Shown: piece by piece, positions 51,490-63,872 of the stretch
Numbering within the stretch: the stretch's first letter is position 1
Layout of the letters: each line of letters begins with the position of its first letter
From: Odontesthes bonariensis
Taxonomy: Eukaryota; Chordata; Actinopteri; Atheriniformes; Atherinopsidae
Assembly (NCBI RefSeq): GCF_027942865.1
Contig: NC_134510.1
Coordinates: 15,218,743-15,282,742, forward strand
Direction: 5' to 3'
Length of the DNA: 64,000 bases
Made by a program: the position numbers and the translations under genes
Notes under the pieces: generated by a model
The model's input: only the letters and a program-made list of their open reading frames with translations
Database searches by the model: none
What the model was told of the DNA's origin: nothing

Positions 51490-54240
51490 TCAGATGTCAT
51501 TGTTGTCAATGCTCGATCTTCTGTAAGGTAAAAGAGGAGGGCGTGGCAGCAGTTAATATGGCAGTTTACAAAGAAAAAGTCAGAGAGCAGAGGGAGCATG
51601 GAGTCAAATGCAGATCCACACTAGCTTTCAGAACCATCTTACCTGCAACTCCTTATACATTGGTTATCTGTGAAGACAGACAGGGATGTTTTAAGTTGCA
51701 AATCAATTACAATGGACTTTTTTTTTGTTTGGTTTAACCACCCTGTGTGCAAAAGTTTGGGCAGTTTCTGTTACTGTGAATAGATTAATAAGTAAAAGAT
51801 GCCCTTATTAAAAAAAAAGGTATGATTGTTTTTAGATAAAAATGTATTTATTACAATTATTTATAATTTGCATCCTTTCCATTCTCTTAAGCTTTGAGCT
51901 GTGCTGCATGCACTGTTCTTTGGGGTCTAGCCAACATCTTTGATGATGGTAGGTCGTGGTACAGAGATGACCATGTCAAAACCCTTCACCACATGTCTGT
52001 TCAGGTCGTCATATCAATGTTGAGGTGTTTCTTGTTAAAGGAAATTCAAAATTAATTATTTTGACTGACAGTATGATGCTTTTTCTCACTTTTTTTTTAT
52101 ATTTAGCTGAATCCATTCTCTCCTCTGCCTGTCAAATGGTTCCTATGGCACTGGTTGCAACCTGCGGCAGCATGTTTGATTCAGCCTTGCGCTTCACAGC
52201 TGGAGAGGCATTTCTTTCTAATTCTACTTGCATCCTAGCCTGGGCGAAACTGTTGACTCCGTCAAACAGTCTGGAAAAACCCAAGAGGAATCCGTTCCCA
52301 TGGAGGGTGGGACCTTACTCAGCAACTTAAATTCATTGGAGTTCCCTTAACCAATCAGTAATGTTTAGAAAGGACGTAGGTTATGCGCCGAGGTTCATGC
52401 TTACTCTCGCGAGGCTCTAGCTCGCGAATCACGCTTCCCACATCCGCTTTCATTATACCGGTACCATTTGATAAATCAAACTTTTCCCAAAGCCAGTTGG
52501 AAGGAGAGCTACGACATCCTTGCCACTAACAAAATTGACGAGGCATTCCTCTTGCTCTTGTTTTAATTGTGTAATGCTCTCCAGAGTTGAGACAACTTCA
52601 TGGATAGCTTCTGGCGTTCTTCCGTCGCCATGTTTATTTCCGCTGCGGTTGAACTACAATTATATGGACTACAATGGACTCCGCGCGTGAGTTCTGCGTC
52701 ACCACTCGCAACTGTTTGCTGATTGGCAAAACACTGAGCGAACCGAGGTAGGGTGGTTGGGCCAGACTATGTGCGGAGCCAAAATCTTTGGGCGGAAGTA
52801 CGTAGGATGGCGTCGCCAGGCTACTTGCATCCCTTTGCTCTTTGCAAACAAAGAGTTCTGTTTTATCCTCACCAGTACACAGAACTTGTTGTCTAAAATT
52901 GATCATGCTTTTTAAAAGCAATATTGGGTTTTTACTCCAATTGCTTATAAAAGCCCACAAGTGGACATCGTTTTAGGATTCAGAGAGTTTACAAAGCGTT
53001 AAATTTCTTCATGATCTAGGTTTTCAGATCTTGGTAAAGTCAAGAGCTCAGATTTCTTGGGATGTCACAACTTTTGCATGGTGCCCCCTTTTTTCCTGCT
53101 GTTTAACTTTACAAAAATGATACATTAATCTTAGTTAGGATGTTCACATTTCAACATCATTTCACCTCCTACTTACTTAGATATTCACAATAAAAGTAAA
53201 AGTATGACCAAACGTTTGCATGCCACTGGAGACCAAATGATTTTTGTACGTGATTGTAACACTTACAGAAAAGAAGGCCAACTCCTCCAGCTACCAACAA
53301 GCAGGCAAAGACGAGGCCTCCAATTTTTAGCCTTTCATAGTCTGTTATGGACGAAGCAAACAGATGGAATATCAGCAGATTTAGAAGAACACCCCCCCTC
53401 TTTTTTTAACAACCACTTTCGCAAATGTGCCCTGTTTTGTCGTTGTGCAATAACCTTAACTGATACATCTGTATATGTATTTTTAATACATGCAAATGAT
53501 TGAGATTAGAGATTAATTTCTGTGTTATAAGAAATAAGATATGGTAGAGTTTTCACTTACTGTAAACAAATGGATCTGCAGAAATAACAAGAATAAGAGA
53601 AAAGGGGAAAAGAGATGAAAGATTTTCAAATGTTTTTGTCTTTGTCTGCAATAAATTACAAAATGAACCTAAGAGCTGGTAGCACGTTTGCCTAGAAACT
53701 AATATTTTTGACACCTCCGCTTCATCATCATTTGTTGACAAGTTGAATAGTTAATGTCAAAGTGAAGGTTTTAAGATATGTCTGTTCTGTGATGGCCTTA
53801 TCTGATCACTGTTAACACTTTAACACTAAACATATTTTCTCAGAGCTCCAATGAACCTAAACTAAAAACAGAAGAAGTTATTTCTGTCTGATTCATTCAC
53901 AAACCAGTACCACGGAGAAGCAGTCTCAGACCAACGAAAAGTTTTATGTAGGCTTTCAGACTTACTTGCTTCAGTTTCCATGAAAAGCGAGAACAGCACT
54001 AGAAAAAGAAAAAAAGCCAGAAAAAGTAAATGTAGACTCTTTTGTTATGTCTCAGTTGCTTTCAGCCAGTGCTTTGCAATACTGTCACCCAATTGCGTTT
54101 TTAAAGAATTGAGAAAAGCTGCTACTTTTTCCACTTGAAAACATTTTTCACACATGCACAGTATGCATGTACAGTATGCTAGGTATGTATTCCCTATTTT
54201 GTTTACCTGCTGTGAAAGCCACAAGAGTGAAACGTCCCAT
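51490..54240 (-). CDS. FXYD-domain ion-transport regulator, gene D
   Basis: Coding exons on minus: 54240-54207, 53998-53966, 53575-53561, 53341-53267, 51667-51643 and 51520-51490. All splice phases agree (213 nt, 70 aa plus stop), and every junction has a good GT-AG consensus. Signal peptide MGRFTLVAFTAVLFSLFMETEA, very short ectodomain, then PFVYNYERLKIGG, a membrane helix (LVFACLLVAGGVGLLF) and a short tail YNQCIRSC, then RRSSIDNNDI. The invariant Asp of F-x-Y-D is Asn here (codon split across an intron as A/AC). The 33- and 75-nt exons are the same sizes as in gene C, which supports a tandem duplication. The tail is shorter than in C. Intron 5 (51668-53266) is almost entirely a nested pair of transposons. 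The final two small exons were placed by phase and splice consensus and are less certain than the first four. Confidence 0.8.
51744..53228. mobile_element. DNA transposon filling FXYD gene D intron 5
   Basis: Left end TGTGTGCAAAAGTTTGGGCA and right end (reverse complement) TGGCATGCAAACGTTTGGTC form inverted repeats. They extend inward through TTACTGTGAATAGATTAATA (left) and, reversed, TTATTGTGAATATCTAAGTA (right). The interior resembles a widespread teleost family whose decayed transposase would read on minus. A Tc1/mariner-type class is likely but not proven. It is interrupted by the MITE at 52236-52823. Confidence 0.65.
52236..52823. mobile_element. MITE (588 bp) nested in the intron 5 transposon, 9-bp target duplication
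   Basis: Ends TAGCCTGGGCG and CGTCGCCAGGCTA are inverted repeats. CTTGCATCC flanks both sides (52227-52235 and 52824-52832) and joins the outer transposon cleanly when the insert is removed. The 9-bp duplication length fits Mutator-like elements best, though 8-10 bp readings are possible because of shared bases. No coding capacity. Confidence 0.75.
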
Positions 54241-56465
54241 CTTCAACACGACTGAGTCAGCTAGAGAAAGACACAGATAAACAGAGAGAGGACGTGACTG
54301 TGAGACATTTTTCTCATCACCTTTCCCTCATCTGTCTAACACATGCATCCCAGCAACACTGTGCACACTTTGCCCTCTCCTGAGGAAGAACGTCCTTGTG
54401 TATGAAAGGTCAGTGCCTCGTCAGCAGGGATGCATTCTGGGTGTTTGGAGAGTAAACAGCGGATCACTTTTTGTTATGGGACGAAACCCAGCAGGTGTCC
54501 AGACAACTTTCCTTCAGCCTACACTTGGCTACAGAAATCCTTTTTTTTGTTCTCGGTATCACTTCCATGTGCTTTTCAGTAGAAATGTTCTAGAAAATCT
54601 GACGTCCTATCTCTGACTTTTAACTTCACATCACAAGTCGAATTTATAACTGATTTAATGAAGTTTACATCATATGCAGTTAAAACAACTTTTTAGTAAT
54701 ATCAGCCACTTGCACAGTTTTAATAAATGGCATGAAAACATGAAGTCAGAAATATTGTGGATAAACTGGAAAAAATACCACTTTATCTATCTATCTATAA
54801 TTATTATTGATTTTTTTTCAATAGGGAGGGAATTGCGCATCAACTCAAGTCAATAGTGTGCTCCTTTTTGACTCTGTGAATAAAAATGTGCTTTGCACCA
54901 TTTAAAACAGCTAGCATGCAGAAGAACAGATGGGAACCTTGCCATGGACAAGATGGCAGGAACCATGGTAGTACCCTCCCATCTGTGTTGACTGTAAATG
55001 CAGTTGCCATTACAGTGCGAGCTGATCTTCTCAGTCTTGTTACTGCTTGAATTTCAACATGATGTGTGTGGTTCACTCGCAGGTAACATCTAAGATTACA
55101 GTAGGCAGAGGTAAAGCCTAGTTGTGTGCAGGAAAAACATTTAAATAAGTCTTCAGTTACTGCAGGTTGTGTAAGAACTTTTGAGAAATGTTTGTGTTTT
55201 AAATGAAACACGAGACTATGTTATTGGATTATTCTGACTGCTGGATCACATTATATTAGCTTGCTAATGTGCTACAGCTGCTGCTGCTTGGCTGCTAAAT
55301 CCAGCTAACATCTGTAATTATGGCAATATGGAATAAATAAACAATACTCATAAGAAATTTGTTATTATCAACAAATGGAATGATCCTGTACCTTCATATA
55401 TTCAAACAAATACTATAAAAGCTATTTTAAAGCCATAGCAACTAACTTATCATTAAACTTTCGGAATTAATTTGATATTTGTGTCCAATGTCCAATATCA
55501 GATGCTGAGGTGTCAGTGACCACATGGTCAGCCATCTTGTCTTGTCACATGAAACTGACCTTGGTCTGTTAGCAAAATTTACAGTGTCTTGACTAAAAAA
55601 AACATAACTGTCTGCTATTCAGACCGTAAAAAGCAAAAGCATAGTGAAGAAAATGTAAAATACAATTTCTGGCAATAAGATCAATTACAGGTTTTAAGCA
55701 AATTCTCTTACAAAATGTGATTCATTTTCTGTAACATCTTGGGGAGATAGATAGTTTTCAACAAGTGAACATCAAATGGAGACAAAGACAATTCAGAAAA
55801 GTATTCTGATGCTATTTTAGTCTCTTCCATTATGACCTTTGTCTGAGGGTTCTCAAGGTTCAGTATCAGATAGCGGGTCAAAGTCAAGGTTGACAAGGCC
55901 TTTGACTTTCAAATGCCTCTCACAACAGAAGAGCAACAGATAGAGCAGTGACAACTTTTGCTTGTGTTTGAACATTTTCTTTGAGTTTTACCATTTTAAT
56001 GATTGTTATTGACTGTGGTCTAAACAGACTCTTTTTCTTATTGTTGGTAAAATGAACAGTCGTTTACAAATCAAGTTACAGGCTGAATAATGCCAATATT
56101 ATAATGCATCCTGTTGCACATGTAGAGAATATCCTAAATGCATAGGAGGCACTACACATCTTCCACAAAAAGAGGAATTAATAAGCCGGAGCTGTTTGCA
56201 ATCACAAATCATCACAAACATATTTGCTGTTTGATCACTTTGTTACAGGGATTTAAAAGCTGTAGGCATGCAGTAATTAGCTGTATTTAACATGCATATT
56301 ACTGTCTGTCAGAAACACGTATACTTAAACTACTTCATAAATAGTTATCAAATGAGAATGGCAAGCCAAAAAATATTTTGATCATTTTTTAAAAAACAAA
56401 TAACCTGACCTTGACTACAAAATTCTGACCATCATCATTCCTTGCGCCACCATACCTTTGCTTAC

Positions 56466-56570
56466 CTGAAGTGATCGTTCAAGAGCAGAGGAGTTTGTGT
56501 GAATGGCCCAAGACACTGCCTGGTTAAAATGGTCTTTTCTAATTTACCTGAATAAGTACTCTGAGCTCCT
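56466..56570 (-). other. Candidate untranslated first exon of FXYD gene D
   Basis: Minus-strand donor CACTTCAG/GTAAGCAAAG (exon edge at 56466) fits the acceptor TTTCTCTAG/CTGACTCAG that begins the coding exon at 54260. An AAATAAAG-like A/T box and GAGGAGGAGCTCAGAG lie upstream. The 5' limit is a guess. Confidence 0.35.
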
Positions 56571-56849
56571 CCTCTTTATTTTGAATGGAAACATTTGTAT
56601 GTGTATATGCACAGTGTGGAAGTGACATGGCTGCTTGGCTGACGCAAACTTGTTTAGCAGACCAGTGGCAGTGTTATTCCATAAACATTAGCACGTCTCT
56701 ATGCATATTAGAGAGAAAGTCCTCTAATTTGCGACAAGGTCTTTTTTTTTACACAAAGTAACTAGACAATAGACTATATATTGTGTAGATGTAAGTGAAG
56801 AAGTGCATATATACACCCTTTAAATATACAGTTAAACTTCATACTTATG

Positions 56850-57780
56850 TGATGTGCCACAACTTTCTCCAGCTAAACAAAAACAAAACTGAGGTCATTG
56901 TCTTTGGAGCCAAAGAGAAACGATCACAGGTCACCACAGAACTTCAATCTATACACCAAGAAACTACCAACCAAGCCAGAAATATGGGTGTAGTGGTTGA
57001 CTCAGACCTAAATTTGGAAAAACACATTAAGGCAATGACAAAGTCAGCCTACTAGCCTTAAGAATATATCAAGGTTAAAAGATCTGATGTGTCAGCAGGA
57101 CCTGGAAAAACTAGTCCATGCATTCATCTTTAGTCGGCTTGACTACTGTAACAGCACCTTTACAGGTCTACCTAAAAAGTCAGTTTGACAACTGCAGCTC
57201 ATTTAGAACTCTGCTGCTCGAGTCCTCACTAAGATCAAAAAAGTGGACCACATCAGTCCAGTTCTGAGGTCTTTACACCGGCTGCCTGTCCATCAGAGGA
57301 TAGACTTTAAAGTTCTGATGCTGGTCTATAAAGCTCTAAATGGTTTAGGACCAAAATACATCAGTGACCTCCTGACCCAGTATGAACCTTCCAGACCCCT
57401 CAGGTCATCAGGATCCGGTCTTTTATCAGTTCCCAGAGTCAGAACCACACATGGAGAAGCTGCATTCAGCTTCTATGCTCCACATGTCTGGAACAAACTC
57501 CCAGAAAGCCTCAGATCAGCTGAAACACTCAGTGTATTTAAGTCCAGGTTGAAGACACACCTACTTTCAGCTGCATTTGAATAAAGCTTCAAATCTTAAG
57601 CTTGAGTTTCAAAACTTAATCACATTTTAACTACTGATTCTATCTATTGTTCTTATTTCTTTCTTTTTTGTTTAAAATTTAAATCATGCTTTTTATTTCT
57701 ACTGTTTTAATGTATCTGTAAAGCACTTTGAATCACCTTGTTGTTGAATTGTGCTATACAAATTAACTTGCCTTGCCTTA
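56850..57780 (+). pseudogene. L2-like non-LTR retrotransposon, C-terminal reverse transcriptase fragment
   Basis: Plus-strand frames read LNKNKTEVIVFG, then NMGVVVDSDLNLEKHI, then HISPVLRSLHRLPVHQRI, DFKVLMLVYKALNGLGPKYI and HVWNKLPESLRSAETLSVFK. This is the typical end of L2-type LINE proteins, with the last 113 codons uninterrupted. Stops and shifts occur upstream. The 3' end is TGTGCTATACAAATTAACTT, then GCCTTGCCTTA. It is 5' truncated. Confidence 0.85.
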
Positions 57781-58649
57781 TTCACCATCAAAACTCCTTT
57801 GCATCTCAGTTTGTCAGTGAAGCTTTGGCACAATTTTAAGTAATATATGAAAGTATAAAAGTCAGAGCCATGTATTGTGTCTTTGTTTCTCTACAAGTCC
57901 AGAGAGGAGATATGGATACAGTGACAACTAAAAATCCCAACCGGGAGATCCCGATCCACTTTCAGGCCAGCTTGAGGACATAATCCCTCTTTACTGGCCT
58001 GACCCCAGAAGCCAGTGCCCGACTCACCTCCATCACAGTGTAACTCTCAGCTTCTCCAGGATTTCAGACCCTCTCAATCCATTTCACAGAGTAACCTCAG
58101 CTAACAAGTGGAGAACATTTAGCCATTTGTCTATGCGATTGTATTGTTTTGATCAATACTCAAAATTCAGAACCTTAGGTAGCATAAAGGATTCGATCAG
58201 CTGGTTAACCAGACGCTTTGCATTATGCCGAAGTTACTTGATATGGTTCAGACCACCTTACTGTAAAACCTGCAAGCAACTAATGGTGAATCCCACTTCT
58301 CCTTTTGCAGTCGGATGAAAAAAAGAATGCAAGATACATTTACTCCTCCACTTGAGAGAGTTTATTCTTATTTAAAGGGATCATACCATCCATTTCCAAG
58401 AAAGAACTACAGCCTCTGACTTTCACATTTCAGCCATACTGCATACTGCATACTGCAGATGAGCAACAGAAACCCTCTTGTGATGGAGCCAGAGGACAAC
58501 ATTACCAGCAAAAAGTAGAAATGATCATTCAATTTACGTGCTGGATTAATTCCTCATCCTGACAAAGCCTTGAAATCCTGTCCATGAAAATCACAAACAG
58601 TTTCTGGCAGCCTATTTGAATTCTGTTGCCAACAGAGAACAGGTCAAAC

Positions 58650-59030
58650 TTATTATTTCAATCATGTATACAGGGACTTAATAGCAAGAGGATTGGGTGC
58701 AGAAGGCTGAGGAGAGTGATCCTCTGATAATTATCACACACCCTCGGATCACATTTCTTTAAACTGGGGATCACCACCCCAACTGTCCAGTCTAGACATG
58801 TTGTCTCCAATGTCTGTGCAATGCATTGGCCTGTCAACCAAGACAGCACTCCAACACTGCAAAAGCTTTTATCAGTTCAAGGTGAATCTCATCCACCACA
58901 TCCACCCAGGTGGAGGGAAAATGCCACAAATTCAGGAGTCCCCCATTTGCGTTCCAATGCCCAACAGTATCACAAGTCGAGGTCAGGGAGTCACAACCCT
59001 AGCTGAGAACAGTCAGGGCAGTGTCCTCTG
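58650..59030 (-). pseudogene. Non-LTR reverse transcriptase relic (N-terminal palm region)
   Basis: Minus-strand pieces DVVDEIHLELIKA, then SWLTGQCIAQTLETTCLDW, then TVGVVIPSLKKCDPRVC, then DNYQRITLLSLL follow the order of a common teleost LINE reverse transcriptase segment (EI-PE-LKA ... W-VGVV-P--KKGD---C-NYR-ITLLS). One frameshift and several changes mark it as dead. Confidence 0.7.
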
Positions 59031-59039
59031 TTCTCTCTA

Positions 59040-60580
59040 GCTTTCCACTCTGTTTTCCAGAACTTCCTGGCTAAGTGGTAATAACTGTCATAGCCTGTCT
59101 TAACTTCTTCCTTCTCCACATCATATATTTTGCTTTAGTGACTGCAGTCATTGCGACTTTATTTTTGTCTGCCAGTACTTATCAGCTGAATCTAAAGTTC
59201 CCCAAGCTACCCAGGCTCTAAAAGCTCCTTTCTCCATCCTGATGGCCTCTGGTGTCTATCATTGGGTCCTTTGTTTTGCACCATGACAGGCAGCCGACAG
59301 GCTTCCACGATGGGAGAACAATAAGAGGACAATAAGACATTTTGTCATAGTGTATTTATAAATGTAAGGCCAAGAAGAAGTCGCAATTGTGTGTTGTGCA
59401 GACTATTATTTTTTCCTTCTCTCGGTTTCCTTTACCTCGCCTTTCTCTCAATCTAGTATTCTCTTTCTAGTCTCTTAGGCTTTGTCAGATGTCCAGGTAT
59501 CCTCCAATGCTCCTTTCCCTGCAGAGAAGATTACACTGTGCTGGTCTGGGGGGTGCCAGGCCTTCTCCTTTTATCAACCTTGGGCAGGTGGTAGAGATTT
59601 TTCTCTCAGCATATTACCAGCAATCCTTCTGACTTCACTTGAAATAGACGGTTATAACTGAGCTTTGGCTGAGTAGCATGAGATGCTGTGTGTTCACACT
59701 TTGATCACACTTGAATCTATTTTAAGCCCACCCAGCAGGTGTAAATTAATTCTGGTGATAAACAGCTCATTTGTGTGCTTCCCGTTGTGTATCTTAGTGG
59801 GAATTGTTTTGTAGATTTGCTGGTGTAACTCCTATCTGTGCACATTCATACAGAGTGCAGAAATATGTGAGTACATGTGCCTCAGTGGTGATGTGACTAT
59901 TTATACCTCTGTCTGTCACACACTTAAAAAAGCAGAAGCATATATCAGTCTCTTAACAAGTGATAACTGCTAGGACTGAAGAGATATCGACACAAACTCA
60001 AAGACACATAGCTCAAGGTGTGTGTGGCAGTGTGAGTGAGAGATAATAGAATTATTTGGCGGCAGATACAGGAGCAGCTACTGACAACAAAGCAATAAAG
60101 ATAAAAATAACAGTGAATCACTTCCACCAAACTGTTTACAATACATAACAAGGTATTACTTACTTTACCTCATTGACTGTATGTTCGGGGATTTTGTGCA
60201 AACATGTTAACATCTAAGTGTATGAATCCCTGAAAATGATTTCTAATCCAGTAGGAATTAGTTTTACAATGTACACCAGGAAACATTTTAAGCACTCAAC
60301 AAACACTCTTTATCTTTGTGATTGCTGGTCATTTGTATCACTTTAAATTTAGGTTAGATAAAGGTCACTGTGTTCCAAGTTCCGTGTAAGAGATTGAATT
60401 AGAGACCCAAGGGAATACTGTATTGAGAACACTTAACTGAGTATGATGATATTTTCTGGAAAAGTTTGGTGTTTCTGTAGTAACTGAATAAAACTCATAA
60501 AAATAGTGTTTTTATGAGTGACACACCCTCTTGTGTGAAAAAAAAACGCCCATATTGATAGAGATCAGTGGTTGGGAAGC
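59040..60580. other. Intergenic, no supported gene
   Basis: AT-rich spacer. I see no splice-supported exon, repeat family or RNA gene here. Only short chance frames occur (for example 59945-60151 on minus). Confidence 0.5.
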
Positions 60581-60584
60581 TTAA

Positions 60585-61239
60585 AGGATAAGACCGGTTT
60601 TTTGACATTGGGCCCTTGATTTCACATTATAACATGATGTTCTACTCACCCCTGCTTGTTGTTTGTCATTTGGAGCTGTTCCGAAGATATTCGCGAGGCG
60701 TCTGGCTGCTCTCTTGAGATATTCGGCCATGAAACGGTTTCCTATGGGCAAGTTCATACAGGCACAAACTATGCTGTTTATAATTTATTAATTACTGTAC
60801 ACCAGCACTGATAACGTGGAGGTGCGTCGCTTACTTAAAAAAATCCGGGTTACTAATTTTGAATTTTAGCCGAATGAATAAATAGGCAGCAGGTCTGTGG
60901 GCTGCCTGTGGCAGTAGCACGACGATGACGTCAGTAACACCCACTTTACGACAAAAAAATCAAAATTACAATAACCCGGATTTTTTTAAGTAAGCGACGC
61001 ACCTCCACGTTATCAGTTCTAGTGTAGAGTAATTAATAAATTATAAACAGCATAGTTTGTGCCTGTATGAGCTTGCCCATAGGAAACCGTTTCATGGCCG
61101 AATATCTCAAGAGAGCAGCCAGACGCCTCGCGAATATCTTCGGAACAGCTCCAAATGACAAACAACAAGCAGGGGTGAGTAGAACATCATGCTATAATGT
61201 GAAATCAAGGGCCCAATGTCAAAAAACCGGTCTTATCCT
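60585..61239. mobile_element. Nearly palindromic TTAA-flanked MITE (655 bp)
   Basis: Two inverted arms of about 270 bp start AGGATAAGACCGGTTTTTTG and end CAAAAAACCGGTCTTATCCT, with only about half a dozen mismatches. They are separated by about 85 bp of unrelated sequence (near 60,880-60,960). TTAA flanks both ends (60581-60584, 61240-61243). This fits a foldback-type non-autonomous piggyBac or Kolobok element. It has no coding capacity. Confidence 0.9.
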
Positions 61240-61249
61240 TTAACTGACT

Positions 61250-62183
61250 CCTAAAGTTGTAAAATTTGATAAGCTGCTCTTCCACCAATCACAATATATT
61301 TTCATTAACTTAATTTGTAACATTTAAACATTTTTCCCCCTTGGTTTTAACAGATAAAAGTAGGATGAACTGTTTTATTGTCAGTAAAAGGTCATCTTGT
61401 GAACACACTCCTGTGATTATGGTGGTATTTCAGTTTGTTTGTCCTTAAACAGCAGGACGAAAGGTCTAAGGAAAGGTTAGCTGACATACCATTCACCAAG
61501 TAAGTTAGCAATATAAAAAAAGCTATTCTCCACAAGATCTGTAAAAATGTCAGAAATGTAATTTATAGGTCACAGATATGATAATATCCACGATCTACAA
61601 GTGACCCCATGACCCCCGCCCCCACTTCACCATCTTGACCTCCACAGGAATATGTGTGCCAATTATGATAGACTTATCAATATTTTTTACAAAGTCCCTG
61701 AAAGCAAAGTTAAATTGTGATTTGCATGAGAAAAAAAATAGTAATTTTCGTAATCTACTTGCGTGGGAACTCATGTTTGTATACTCAGGAATGTAGCTCC
61801 TTGCCTGTCAGTGGTCACATGACATGAGTGTTGTGTATTCAGGCAGATTTACACCACAGACCTTTTCTCACATCCAAAACTAAGAAATTATGAGCAACTT
61901 GGGAGGAAACATAACCCGACTGGCTCTCACATCACAAATATCAGCAAATATTTCTGGCACATCCCTGTTCTTTCTCGTCATCTTCTGTCGTGCTAATACC
62001 ACAGACTTCCCACTCAGTTCAGAATAGGAAAGAATCTGATGCCAAAATAGGAAACCTATGGTGGAGTGAAGAGAGTTGTAGATGAGCAGCTGAATCAACA
62101 CATTGCTCCATACAAACTCTGCTGTATCAGCTAAAAGACAAAGGAGCAATCTCTCCTGCTGACTGTCTGTTGTGTGTGCTGGA

Positions 62184-62221
<38 letters not shown>

Positions 62222-63740
62222 GTGTGTTTTTCTGGCTGTTCATACTGCTCTATCAGATGTCATAGCACACAGTGAAAGGAAAGCACACAAGAGTCAAATT
62301 ATACTGTTCAATTTATTGATAGTTTATCTTAAGTGGGGGCCACATGTTCTCTCACAACAGCCTCCTAAAGAATCAGGGGAGATGTTCAACAACATTAAGT
62401 CAGTAGGCAGGTGTGATCTAACATGAGCAAAAAAACAGTGTTTGAATGGAGTATTTGCAATGCAAGGAAATAATTTAATATTTTTATTTAATATTTGTTT
62501 TCCTATTGCTCAAAGTAAAGGCAGAAGGACAAGCAACACCATTTCCGTGACTGTGGAAATCTTCACACATGCACGCGTGTAAGGTCACCACCAGGGAGAA
62601 ACAAAGAGATGAGGATACACATAGAACTGCACTCCTTCACATGTTGATCCTAAAGGCAATAGTTAAGAGCAGAAAAATGTAATGTATTATATGCATGGTG
62701 ACTGCCTGAATTCAACCACATACATATAAATTATTAAAAAGTCTCATCTGTATGTGATGAACTGAAGATATCCTAACTTCTCTGCGTTATTCAGTTATTT
62801 AGGTTTCTACGGAGTGGTTCAAACCTGTTACGAAGTAATTTCTATTCATTAAATGTATTCCTTTTAAATCAAAACAGGGTTTTGCTTTGATGTTGACCAA
62901 CTTTGTTTGTCTACAGAGGCTGCATGTGCAGAGGAAGCAGACAGCAGCAAATCAGAAATGAGAGAATGTTACTCACAAAAAGGAAAATTAAATGCACAAA
63001 TATATGATTCTGAGTTTACCAACAGTAAGTGCCTTCACGCTTGATTATAAGAGCATAAAATTCACTGGGAATGACAACAATATCATATATAACTCCCTTC
63101 ACTGACTAAATTGCTCATAAAATTAATTCAAGCATTGTTTAAATTGACGGATAAAAGGAAGATGTTCTGTTTGCTATTAAGTCATTCTTTGGAAGGGAAA
63201 GTAAGGGCCTCCCTCAAGTGGACAATCTGTGACAGTGCAGTTAACTGATCAAGTATTAAAGGGTTTTTCCTTTTTTTTTTTTAATAGGTTGGTGAGATGT
63301 ATTTGTGAGAGTCATTGAGATAGATTGGTTGATGTAACAAAGTGTGCTAAATGGATCTAGTCCATATAACTGTCTGTTGTAAAAACAATGTGGTATAAAA
63401 ATCCACAAAACAGCTTTTTCTCCGACTGCTTTAACCTTTTTGAGGCTTCAGTTGTTTTAGAAGGAGAAAAATCCTCTCATCTGAATTTCTCCTTGATTCT
63501 CCAAAATGAGAGCACTCTGACCGCCTTTAACTGCAGGTAAAACAGAGACTACTCCTGAATACTTCACAGAACCCCATTGATTAAAATACATAATATCCCT
63601 TTAATGCATATCAGGGAATATTTTACTTTTAGTGATTTCTGTAGGATTAACAGAATGAACTAGCTCATAGTTTAGCTGTTTTTCTGTTTCTCATGTAAAA
63701 CATGTAGAACAATGAAGTGAAGAGGTGAGGGGACAGACTG
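61250..63740. other. Intergenic, no supported gene apart from the (TG)n tract
   Basis: AT-rich spacer with short frames only. The minus frame at 61880-62149 has no splice or family support. Confidence 0.5.
62185..62217 (+). repeat. (TG)n microsatellite
   Basis: About 16 TG units (TATGTGTGTG...) in intergenic sequence. Confidence 0.95.
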
Positions 63741-63751
63741 AATCTCGATTG

Positions 63752-63757
63752 TTTATT
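63752..63757 (-). other. Candidate polyadenylation signal of the right-edge gene
   Basis: AATAAA on minus, about 115 bp after the candidate stop at 63873-63875. Confidence 0.35.
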
Positions 63758-63872
63758 GGCAAAATCATCTCCAGAACCGGGTTAGTCCAACTATCTCTTC
63801 ACCCAGACATGAAAGGATTTAAACTTAACCGTTAATTCAATTTTTTCCTTTTAGTCTTTTGGTGTTCTTGCT

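Noticed and set aside
53267-53341. Gene D as a truncated pseudogene lacking its C-terminal exons
   Set aside because: Two small exons with correct phase and strong splice sites (51643-51667, 51490-51520) complete the protein beyond the transposon-filled intron.
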